Shown: in pieces, positions 1 to 5,719 of the stretch | How the letters are laid out: each line of letters opens with the position of its first letter | How positions within the stretch are numbered: position 1 is the stretch's first letter | Source: RUG754 sp041856085 | GTDB lineage: Bacteria > Bacillota > Clostridia > Peptostreptococcales > Anaerovoracaceae | Reading direction: 5' to 3' | DNA length: 7,961 nucleotides | Assembly (NCBI GenBank): GCA_041856085.1 | Contig: JBHAFL010000112.1 | Span: 1 to 7,961, forward strand | Made by a program: the position numbers and the translations under genes | Notes under the pieces: generated by a model | What the model was told of the DNA's origin: nothing | Seen by the model: only the letters and a program-made list of their open reading frames with translations | The model's database searches: none

Positions 1-30
1 AATGAGTTTTTGTAGTATAATATTGTCCAT
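1..30 (-). CDS. Start of an unidentified gene, cut by the window edge
   Basis: An ATG at 30-28 opens a frame with no stop through position 1, giving only ten codons (MDNIILQKLI). The start is supported by a near-perfect Shine-Dalgarno AAGGAG at 42-37, six bases upstream of the ATG. It lies downstream of the sigH terminator hairpin and has its own candidate promoter, so it is probably a separate transcription unit in the same direction. Ten residues are too few to assign a family, and no function is proposed. That a gene starts here is an inference from the strong ribosome binding site and the open frame. Confidence 0.6.
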   Translation of the reverse strand, partial: MDNIILQKLI

Positions 31-75
31 AGAGATCTCCTTAGATGATTCGCTAAATGAAAGCTTAGTAACTTC

Positions 76-84
76 ATTTTATCA
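76..84 (-). promoter_or_regulatory. Possible extended -10 promoter for the left-edge gene
   Basis: On the minus strand 84-76 reads TGATAAAAT, an extended -10 form (TG-N-TAAAAT). Seventeen bases further upstream there is no good -35 box (AAGAAA), but the region 97-117 is strongly A/T-tracted. Transcription would start near position 69 and give a leader of about 38 bases before the ATG at 30. This is a weak call made from consensus resemblance only. Confidence 0.3.
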
Positions 85-215
85 CAGAGGCGATCTCTTT
101 TCTTTTCTAAAAAAACTCCGTAATTATTTTACACTAACCTATTTAATACAATTTTGTGCGATTTTTTAGCGTATTTTCACCAAAATCTTACAGGTGAATC
201 CGCAACCATTATAAG

Positions 216-282
216 AGAAAACCCGCTTACGATGATATATTCCCCTTTCATGGACAACCACGGGGGGCATATCACGAGCGGG
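216..282 (-). terminator. Long imperfect hairpin with U-rich tail after sigH
   Basis: The hairpin arm begins at 282, four bases beyond the sigH stop codon (289-287). CCCGCT on the minus strand (282-277) pairs with AGCGGG (227-222). After small bulges TGATAT (274-269) pairs with ATATCA (238-233), and a C-run at 267-262 can pair with GGGG at 245-242. The distal arm is followed by TTTTCTCTT on the minus strand (221-213). This fits a rho-independent terminator for the whole cluster, although the stem is longer and more interrupted than usual. Confidence 0.7.
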
Positions 283-286
283 ATTT

Positions 287-901
287 TCATGCTTCGAGAT
301 ATTTCAGTATTTTTTTTCTTATTCTCTGAATGGCGTTATCTATATTTTTCGGTTCTTTATTAAGACGGCTTGCGATTTCACGGTAGCTAAGCCCCTCTAA
401 CTTGAGGTTTAATACCTCCCATTCAAGCTTGCTGAAAAGCTCTGACTCGGGAGATTTAAGGTAGTTTACCGTCTCCTCGAATATCACCCTGCGCTCGGGC
501 TCTTCGTTTATGGACGCCGTCAATATCTCTCCTAAGGTTAAAACGTCGCTCTTATATTCTATCTCCTTCGAAAGCGAAATCGAGTCGTTCAGCGGATAGT
601 GCTTCGCCCTGTCGGCGTTTTTTATCGCTGTCAATATCTGATTGTTGATGCAGACGCCTGCGTAAGTCTTGAAGCCCGCGTCCCTGTCGAAATCATAGCT
701 TCTTATCGCCTTGAAGAGTCCTATCATACCCTCTTGGACTACGTCTTCCGCCTCCGCTCCCGCGATGAAATAGGTCTTCGCCTTTTTTCTGACGAGACCC
801 TTGTATTTTTCTATCAGCATTTCTTCGGCGGTGCTGCTCCCCTCCTGAGCTATCTTACAAAGCTGCTCGTCGGTCAGTACCGTCAGGTTTTCGATAGGCA
901 T
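287..901 (-). CDS. sigH: RNA polymerase sporulation sigma factor SigH (sigma-70 family)
   Basis: A 204-residue sigma-70 family protein. In Bacillus and Clostridia SigH directs RNA polymerase to transition-state and early sporulation promoters. Region 2 spans roughly residues 24-97. It includes the core-binding and -10 recognition stretch with EDVVQEGMIGL (52-62) and FKTYAGVCINNQILTAIK (77-94), which matches SigH closely. Region 4 lies at about 155-200, with a helix-turn-helix around LSYREIASRL (171-180) followed by NIDNAIQRIRKK. Length is slightly below the 218 residues of B. subtilis SigH. The ATG overlaps the rlmB stop by one base (TAATG), and only a weak GAGAG precedes it, so translation is probably coupled to rlmB. 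The order rlmB then sigH is a known Firmicutes arrangement. Presence of sigH suggests, but does not prove, a sporulating or formerly sporulating lineage. Confidence 0.93.
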   Translation of the reverse strand: MPIENLTVLTDEQLCKIAQEGSSTAEEMLIEKYKGLVRKKAKTYFIAGAEAEDVVQEGMIGLFKAIRSYDFDRDAGFKTYAGVCINNQILTAIKNADRAKHYPLNDSISLSKEIEYKSDVLTLGEILTASINEEPERRVIFEETVNYLKSPESELFSKLEWEVLNLKLEGLSYREIASRLNKEPKNIDNAIQRIRKKILKYLEA

Positions 902-1905
902 TACTTCAAATCTCTCTGTCTTCTTATCTCATACATTATCACCGCCGCCGCGTTAGACGCGTTCAGCGAGGTTATCTTGCCGAGCATAGGTATAGACACC
1001 ACGTAGTCGCATTTTTCTCTTACGAGCTTGCTCACGCCGAAGCCCTCTGAGCCGATTATCACCGCAATTTTGCCGGATATATCCGTATCGCAATATGAGC
1101 TGCCTCCCATATCGCAGGCAGCTGTCCAGATTCCCCTTGCTTTCAGCTCATCAACAGTCTGAGCGATATTCGTAACCTTGACCACGGGCATATATTCTAT
1201 TGCTCCCGCCGACGCCTTAGCTACCGTCTCCGTAAGTCCGCACGAGCGTCTCTTCGGGATTATGACTCCGTGCGCTCCCGCGCACTCCGCGCTGCGCATT
1301 ATCGCTCCTAAGTTATGCGGATCCTCCAGCCCGTCGAGAATTATGATGAACGGCTCTTCGCCGCTTTCCTCAGCCTTGGCGAAAATATCGTCGAGCTCGG
1401 AATATTCATACGGGCTAGTGCAGGCAGCCACGCCCTGATGAGCGTTTCCTGAGGCAAGCCTGTCTATGGCGGCTTTTTCCACATAAATTACAGGTATGCC
1501 CTTTTCTTTAGCGAGGGCGAGGATAATCTTAATTGAACCCTCTCTCGATGAAACAAGAATTCTGTCTATCTCTCTGCCCGCTCTCAGCGCCTCGGTCACA
1601 GGGTTCCTGCCGACCAGTATATTGCCGTCCGTTTTAGCTTCGCCGGCTAAAACGGCTCTCTCGCTTCTTCCGACTTCTGCGCGTCGCCTTGAATTAGCTC
1701 CGTCGACAGCGTATTCATTTTTTCGAGGTCTCAGCGCCGGCGCTCTCTTTTTAACGTCCTCTCTTACCGCATATTTCTCCCCGATTTTTTTATGAGCGTC
1801 CCGCTCCAGTCTCATTCCGAAAGTCCCCTCGGACTCTCCATATGCCGCGCCTGACTTCGGTCGCTTAGTATAGTGATTGTCTCTTCTGTTTTTTATCTTT
1901 GCCAT
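901..1905 (-). CDS. rlmB: 23S rRNA (guanosine-2'-O-)-methyltransferase RlmB, with long basic N-terminal extension
   Basis: A 334-residue SpoU/TrmH (SPOUT) methyltransferase that uses SAM to methylate the ribose of a 23S rRNA guanosine (Gm2251 in E. coli). All three SPOUT motifs are present: DGLEDPHNLGAIMRSAECAG (191-210) with the conserved Asn198 and Arg204, IGSEGFGVSKLV (284-295) with Glu287, and IPMLGKITSLNASNAAAV (305-322), which forms the trefoil-knot SAM pocket. The substrate-binding domain begins near ILVGRNPVTEAL (96-107). Residues 1-95 are an Arg/Lys-rich, low-complexity tail, making the protein about 90 residues longer than the E. coli enzyme. The ATG is three bases after the folA stop and lacks a clear Shine-Dalgarno, suggesting translational coupling. 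The other TrmH-family enzymes are an alternative, but the N-terminal domain and the position beside sigH favour RlmB. Confidence 0.92.
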   Translation of the reverse strand: MAKIKNRRDNHYTKRPKSGAAYGESEGTFGMRLERDAHKKIGEKYAVREDVKKRAPALRPRKNEYAVDGANSRRRAEVGRSERAVLAGEAKTDGNILVGRNPVTEALRAGREIDRILVSSREGSIKIILALAKEKGIPVIYVEKAAIDRLASGNAHQGVAACTSPYEYSELDDIFAKAEESGEEPFIIILDGLEDPHNLGAIMRSAECAGAHGVIIPKRRSCGLTETVAKASAGAIEYMPVVKVTNIAQTVDELKARGIWTAACDMGGSSYCDTDISGKIAVIIGSEGFGVSKLVREKCDYVVSIPMLGKITSLNASNAAAVIMYEIRRQRDLK

Positions 1906-1908
1906 TTT

Positions 1909-2412
1909 TCAGTCCATTCTGTCGAGGATTCTTCTGTATTCAAAAAACCTGTAGCTTATCCCGTTTTCTTCCTGAGCCTCGGATTCCCATACTACCTTGA
2001 AATTATAGTTAATATCCACATTGTTTATGAACGAGTCCGCCTCGAACTCAGCGTCTATCTTAGTAATGTAGAGCTTGTCGCACATATTCATCAGTTCATT
2101 GTAAACCGATGAGCCGCCGACTATCATCACATCGTCGGTGTTATATTTGTTACATTCTGAAAAAAGCTCCTCCATACTGTTTACGACCGTAGCTCCCTCT
2201 ATCCGGTAATTTTCACGTCTCGTGAGGACTATGTTTATCCTGTCTTTTAGAGGCTTGCCGCCCGGGAAGCTCTCAAGCGTGGAGCGACCCATTACGACAA
2301 CCTTGCCGAGCGTTTTTTCACGAAAATACTGCATATCTCCCTTTAGATGGCAGAGCAGTCCGCCGTCTTTGCCGATGCCCCATTTTTTGTCCACAGCCAC
2401 TATCATATTCAT
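1909..2412 (-). CDS. folA: Dihydrofolate reductase
   Basis: A 167-residue dihydrofolate reductase, the usual bacterial length. It reduces dihydrofolate to tetrahydrofolate with NADPH in the cytosol and is the target of trimethoprim. Visible hallmarks are WGIGKDGGL (11-19, the Met20-loop region), the catalytic acid Asp26 in LKGDMQYF, the NADPH-binding segment KVVVMGRSTLESFP (37-50), PLKDRINIVLT (54-64) with a conserved Arg, and IVGGSSVY (97-104). The Trp found beside the active site in E. coli (W22) is replaced by Cys21. The ATG has a strong GGGAGG seven bases upstream. It follows thyA directly, with a 56-bp gap, and regenerates the tetrahydrofolate consumed by ThyA. Confidence 0.95.
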   Translation of the reverse strand: MNMIVAVDKKWGIGKDGGLLCHLKGDMQYFREKTLGKVVVMGRSTLESFPGGKPLKDRINIVLTRRENYRIEGATVVNSMEELFSECNKYNTDDVMIVGGSSVYNELMNMCDKLYITKIDAEFEADSFINNVDINYNFKVVWESEAQEENGISYRFFEYRRILDRMD

Positions 2413-2468
2413 AATCGAACCTCCCTTCGCAGGTTAAACTGCCTCTTATATCACAAGCCCATGACTAA

Positions 2469-3299
2469 TCAGATTGCTATAGGAATATCCCTTATCTGGG
2501 GGTTGGTTTCATAGTTTTCAATCCTGACGTCATCGGTCGTAAACGCGTAGAAGTCTGTGACCTCAGGATTAAGCGTAACCTTAGGAGCATCAAACGCAGG
2601 TCTTTTTATCAGCTCCTCTATCACAGGCACATGCTTATTATATATATGAGCGTCCGAGATAACGTGTACAAGCTCTCCCGCTCTCAGTCCCGAAACCTGC
2701 GCGAGCATCATAATGAGCAAAGAATATTGTACCACGTTCCAGTTATTCGCAGCGAGTATGTCCTGCGAGCGCTGATTCAGTATCCCGTTTAAGCGGTCGC
2801 CCGTGACGTTAAAGGTCATGGAATAGGCGCAGGGCTCGAGGTTCATCTCGGCGAGGTCGTCGAAGTTATATATGTTCGTCAATATTCTTCTCGACTGCGG
2901 CTGATTTTTTAGCTGCCAAAGTACATTGTCGACCTGATCCATCTCTCCCTGAGCGAAGCGATATTTTTTAGCCATCTGATAGCCGTAGGCCTTACCTATC
3001 GAGCCGTCCTCGTCCGCCCACTCGTCCCAGATATGCGGCTTAAGGTCTCTGATATTATTAGACTTCCTCTGCCATATCCACAGTATTTCGTCCATAGCGG
3101 ACTTAATTGCGGTTCGGCGAAGCGTGAGAGCGGGGAATTCCTCGGAGAGATCATAGCGATTGACAACTCCGAAAGTTTTTATGGTATAAGCCGGACTTCC
3201 GTCAGCCCACCTCGCGCGTACCGTTTCGCCCTCGGTCGAAAAGCCCTCGTTTAATATTTTTTGGCACATAGCCCTGAATAGCTCGTCTGCTCTGCTCAT
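2469..3299 (-). CDS. thyA: Thymidylate synthase ThyA (Bacillus/phi3T-like type)
   Basis: A 276-residue thymidylate synthase that converts dUMP to dTMP using 5,10-methylene-tetrahydrofolate and releases dihydrofolate. The catalytic Cys157 sits in LEPCAYSMTF. The dUMP phosphate-binding pair Arg137-Arg138 is in QSRRIL, followed by NQRSQD (175-180), NNWNVVQYS (185-193) with Asn188, and SDAHIY (215-220). The residue after the catalytic Cys is Ala rather than the His of E. coli ThyA. Together with ILWIWQRKSNN (72-82) and HIWDEW (89-94), this resembles the B. subtilis/phage phi3T ThyA lineage more than the E. coli type. AGGAG lies six bases before the ATG. The downstream partner is folA. The upstream gap to mrnC is 123 bp. 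Confidence 0.95.
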   Translation of the reverse strand: MSRADELFRAMCQKILNEGFSTEGETVRARWADGSPAYTIKTFGVVNRYDLSEEFPALTLRRTAIKSAMDEILWIWQRKSNNIRDLKPHIWDEWADEDGSIGKAYGYQMAKKYRFAQGEMDQVDNVLWQLKNQPQSRRILTNIYNFDDLAEMNLEPCAYSMTFNVTGDRLNGILNQRSQDILAANNWNVVQYSLLIMMLAQVSGLRAGELVHVISDAHIYNKHVPVIEELIKRPAFDAPKVTLNPEVTDFYAFTTDDVRIENYETNPQIRDIPIAI

Positions 3300-3422
3300 C
3301 TGTCACTCCTAACTTATCGCTCTTATTCGCTGTTTTAATTTTTAACCGATATTCGGCTTTTTTCTATGCTCTTCGGCTTGTCTGTATCCGTCGGTTTCCC
3401 GATTCTCTCCGTTTTAATTCTT
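3300..3422 (-). other. Intergenic gap between mrnC and thyA
   Basis: This 123-bp AT-rich gap is the largest inside the cluster. It holds the thyA ribosome binding site (AGGAG, spacing six) and a short inverted repeat at 3344-3358 (CCGA-TAT-TCGG core). On the minus strand that repeat is followed by A-rich sequence, so it is not a convincing terminator of the operon. The octamer TTCGGCTT occurs twice, at 3352 and 3372. I see no clear internal promoter, so read-through from mrnC into thyA is the default reading. Confidence 0.5.
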
Positions 3423-3962
3423 TTATTTTAGGGAATTGTTTTTTGCTCGGTCTTCTACTGCTCGAATCGCGATATTCATGAGCTCTTCAAGTCTCTCTTT
3501 TTCACCTGCAAGGTAGAGATACCCGATAAGAGCCTCAAACGCCGTGGCGAGCTTGTCGTTCATAGGGTCGCTGCCATTTTTCCCCGCCTTAGCCCTCTTC
3601 GAGGCGGTATTCTTACGGTTTCTTGCTCTCTTCAGAATTGCCGTCTCCCCGTCGGTTAAGACGCTCTCCATAAGCACGCGCGCCGCGTATGCCTGCGACT
3701 CCGCCCGCACATATCCTACAGCAGCCTTGTGGAGCTCGTCGGCGTGTCTTATGCCTTTAGCTATGACATATTCTCTGACATACCTCTCATAGACCGCGTC
3801 ACCCATAAAAGCGAGCGCTACGGTGTTTAGCCCCGCCGGATTCAGCTTTTCCGGATTCAAGCCCGCCGGATTCTTTTTTGCCTGATTCCGCCCCGACGGT
3901 TTCGGGTTTGTCTTATTCGGGTTTGCCTGATTCAGCTCCGCCTGTTTATGCTCACTCTTCAT
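3423..3962 (-). CDS. mrnC: Mini-ribonuclease III with pentapeptide-repeat N-terminal extension
   Basis: A 179-residue RNase III-type protein lacking the double-stranded-RNA-binding domain, as in Mini-III, which processes the ends of 23S rRNA precursor. The catalytic core starts near residue 48: ALAFMGDAVYERYVREYV (49-66) holds the metal-binding Asp55 and signature Glu59. The second motif, NDKLATAFEALIGYLYLA, carries the distal conserved Glu. A KRARNRKN stretch corresponds to the family's RGRNAK region. Most Mini-III proteins begin only a few residues before the core, but here residues 6-45 are eight repeats of a five-residue unit, usually starting with Asn. The ATG overlaps the rarD stop by 11 bp and is preceded by GGGGAG nine bases upstream. 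That supports translation of the extension, and no downstream ATG before Met53 would give an intact enzyme. Confidence 0.9.
   Translation of the reverse strand: MKSEHKQAELNQANPNKTNPKPSGRNQAKKNPAGLNPEKLNPAGLNTVALAFMGDAVYERYVREYVIAKGIRHADELHKAAVGYVRAESQAYAARVLMESVLTDGETAILKRARNRKNTASKRAKAGKNGSDPMNDKLATAFEALIGYLYLAGEKERLEELMNIAIRAVEDRAKNNSLK
3828..3947 (-). repeat. Eight 15-bp tandem repeats inside mrnC
   Basis: Read on the minus strand, the first part of mrnC consists of imperfect 15-base units, most beginning AAT and continuing CAG-GCR or CCG-GCG. They encode the pentads KQAEL, NQANP, NKTNP, KPSGR, NQAKK, NPAGL, NPEKL and NPAGL. The period is a multiple of three, so copy-number change would keep the frame. 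The similarity is visible at both DNA and protein level and suggests expansion by slippage or unequal recombination. Confidence 0.8.
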
Positions 3963-4869
3963 AGGTCTGCACTCCCCTTTGACCGCCGAGCTCCTTATAT
4001 TCTCCGTAGCTGAAGAACACGAGCCCCGTCCAGATTACAGCAAACGCGATGAGCTGAATCGGCTCAAAGGCTTCCTCGAAAAGATATATGCCGATAAAAA
4101 GCGAAATCGTAGGCGAAATATACTCGCTAAGCCCAAGCATAAACAGACTGACCTTGTTCGCCGCGTTGGCAAAAAGCGTAAGTGGAAACGCCGTAAACAA
4201 CCCGCAAAACATAAGCAAAAAATACTTGAAGCCGCTCGCCTGAGCCAAAGCTCCCTGACCTTTAGTCTCCATAAATATTATGACTGCGAGCGCAAGCGGC
4301 GCTAAAAATACCGTCTCGTAAAGCAGCGAAAGTATCGGCGGCATGTTAAGTCCTTTTTTCATCGCGGCATATACGGCGAAAGTAAGCGCGAGAGAAACCG
4401 CGATTATCGGCAGCTCCTTAAAGTACAGTATAACCGCTCCCACGCCCGCCGCCGCGAACAGAAGCGCAAGTTTTTTGTACTTATTAAGCCTCTCCTTAAA
4501 CAGGATAAGCCCGAACAGGCATACGACGAGCGGCTCGATATAGTAGCCTATGCAGGTCTGTATGACGTAGCCCGCGTTTACCGCCCATATATATACCGAC
4601 CAATTGACCGTAATGAGTACTCCGCTTAGTATCAGCTTTATAAAAGTCCCGCGGTCTCTTATAGGTTCGAGTATTTCGTCTATATCGTGTCTGACAAGAG
4701 CCGCAATTAAGCACACCGCGGCGACCAATACTATGCGGTAAAATATTATCACATCGGAGCCGATGGGCTTCAGCATATTCCAGTAGATTGGCATAATTCC
4801 CCACCATATACTGCACCCGAGTGCCGAAGCGAGACCTTCTTTATATGTTTTTTTATTTATTGTTCCCAT
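3952..4869 (-). CDS. rarD: RarD-type EamA/DMT-superfamily transporter
   Basis: A multi-pass inner-membrane protein, 305 residues from the chosen start, with about ten hydrophobic segments in two EamA repeats. RarD features are visible in order: WWGIMPIYWNML (22-33), FYRIV (43-47), TVNWSVYIWAVNAGYV (87-102), CIGYYIEPLVVCLFG (106-120), KERLNKYKKLAL (125-136), FPLTLFANAANKVSLFMLGL (228-247) and EYISPTISLFIG (249-260). The substrate is unknown; RarD was named from chloramphenicol sensitivity, but transport is not established. The same frame is open upstream to 5067, inside pnuC. I reject that longer start because the family begins close to the WWG segment and because the ATG at 4869 has GAGG nine bases upstream. 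An ATG at 4884 is possible but has a poorly spaced ribosome site. The C-terminus overlaps mrnC by 11 bp. Confidence 0.88.
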   Translation of the reverse strand: MGTINKKTYKEGLASALGCSIWWGIMPIYWNMLKPIGSDVIIFYRIVLVAAVCLIAALVRHDIDEILEPIRDRGTFIKLILSGVLITVNWSVYIWAVNAGYVIQTCIGYYIEPLVVCLFGLILFKERLNKYKKLALLFAAAGVGAVILYFKELPIIAVSLALTFAVYAAMKKGLNMPPILSLLYETVFLAPLALAVIIFMETKGQGALAQASGFKYFLLMFCGLFTAFPLTLFANAANKVSLFMLGLSEYISPTISLFIGIYLFEEAFEPIQLIAFAVIWTGLVFFSYGEYKELGGQRGVQTYEE

Positions 4870-4878
4870 TTTTCTCTG

Positions 4879-4882
4879 CCTC
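4879..4882 (-). promoter_or_regulatory. Ribosome binding site deciding the rarD start
   Basis: GAGG on the minus strand at 4882-4879 lies nine bases before the ATG at 4869. This favours that start over the far-upstream ATG at 5067 and over the ATG at 4884. The nearest GAGGAGG to the 4884 start is about 18 bases away, too far for normal use. Confidence 0.6.
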
Positions 4883-4951
4883 ATCAGTCTTGCCGCGTCA
4901 GCCTCCTCGGCATATTCAGGTGGGTCGCCGTAAGCATTGCCGCCCGATATC

Positions 4952-5719
4952 TTACGCCTTTTCGGCGGCCTCAAGCTCAGCCTTGCGAGCCTTGATATAC
5001 TTCGTCCATTTGATATAACCGTATGTTGTGTTGGTAAGATAACCGAACTTAAGCACAAGCAGCACATACTGACCCGCGAGGATATTGATTATCGCTTCCA
5101 AAATCGAGCTGATATACCACGCGATCCACTGCTCCCTGATTCGGAAGAAGATGAACACTCCGTTACAGATAGCAACCGCGCTCACCATAGCGTCCAGGTA
5201 CGCGCATATTATCTCAAGGTTACGGTTTCCGTTAAAGAGGTCCGTCATAGTTCCCATTCCTGCGAGATATGAGCCTATGCCGACAGTCCATATTATTATT
5301 CCGGCGATTATAGCCACCTCCGCCCAGCCTGATAACTTCCTTACCTCCGTCAGCTCCTTTTCTTTCCTGTCGGGGTGCCTGTGCCAGTTGATAAAGCTCA
5401 GGATATCTATAGGAATCCAGAAAAGTATAGTCGTCATCATAGTCGCGAATCTGTACGCGAGGAGCACATATATCGCTATCTCCGTCGCTTCGACGAAGAG
5501 GGAAACTATGAAGTTCCACTTGCTCTGTTTGCTTATGAGAAGCTCGCAAAGAATATTCGTGAAGATGTTGGCAAGATAAAGTGCCATAATCAGCCTGCCG
5601 TTTATGCCGTTAACGTCTTCCTCTGGAAATAAATATGCGAAAATAAACGCTAAAATCAGAATGCTGAAAAACCAGCTCTTTTCATATGTCGTGAAATAGC
5701 TCCAAAGTTTTTTTACCAT
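4952..5719 (-). CDS. pnuC: PnuC-family nicotinamide riboside/mononucleotide transporter
   Basis: A roughly 255-residue membrane protein with about seven hydrophobic segments (near 15-31, 42-62, 70-90, 95-112, 132-154, 168-192 and 197-230). The PnuC signature shows in the middle FWIPIDILSFINW (100-112) and in the C-terminal half: EQWIAWYISSILEAIINI (196-213), then GQYVLLVLKFGYLTNTTYGY (216-235) and IKW. PnuC proteins import nicotinamide riboside-type NAD precursors by facilitated diffusion, with trapping by a cytosolic kinase. No such kinase is in the window. A charged Lys/Glu/Ala tail ends the protein. I place the start at the ATG of TGATG, overlapping the cysS stop by one base. A TTG at 5722 is an alternative one codon longer, since AGAGG at 5737-5733 suits it slightly better. 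The exact vitamin substrate cannot be read from sequence. Confidence 0.85.
   Translation of the reverse strand: MVKKLWSYFTTYEKSWFFSILILAFIFAYLFPEEDVNGINGRLIMALYLANIFTNILCELLISKQSKWNFIVSLFVEATEIAIYVLLAYRFATMMTTILFWIPIDILSFINWHRHPDRKEKELTEVRKLSGWAEVAIIAGIIIWTVGIGSYLAGMGTMTDLFNGNRNLEIICAYLDAMVSAVAICNGVFIFFRIREQWIAWYISSILEAIINILAGQYVLLVLKFGYLTNTTYGYIKWTKYIKARKAELEAAEKA

Noticed and set aside
173..198. TTCACC...GGTGAA inverted repeat downstream of the sigH terminator
   Set aside because: It has a six-base stem with an eleven-base loop and no U-tract on the minus strand. This is easily chance in AT-rich sequence.
599..1006. Plus-strand open frame of 135 residues across the sigH/rlmB junction
   Set aside because: It is antisense to two well-recognised genes, has no family resemblance and no ribosome site, so it is a shadow frame. 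The same applies to the other plus-strand frames in the window.
3344..3363. Short inverted repeat followed by T-run on the plus strand, resembling a terminator
   Set aside because: The stem core is only four pairs. The T-run is on the strand that carries no genes, and the minus-strand side is followed by A-rich sequence.
5085..5579. Plus-strand 164-residue open frame opposite pnuC
   Set aside because: It lies entirely antisense to a recognisable PnuC membrane protein. Its hydrophobic composition mirrors the opposite strand.
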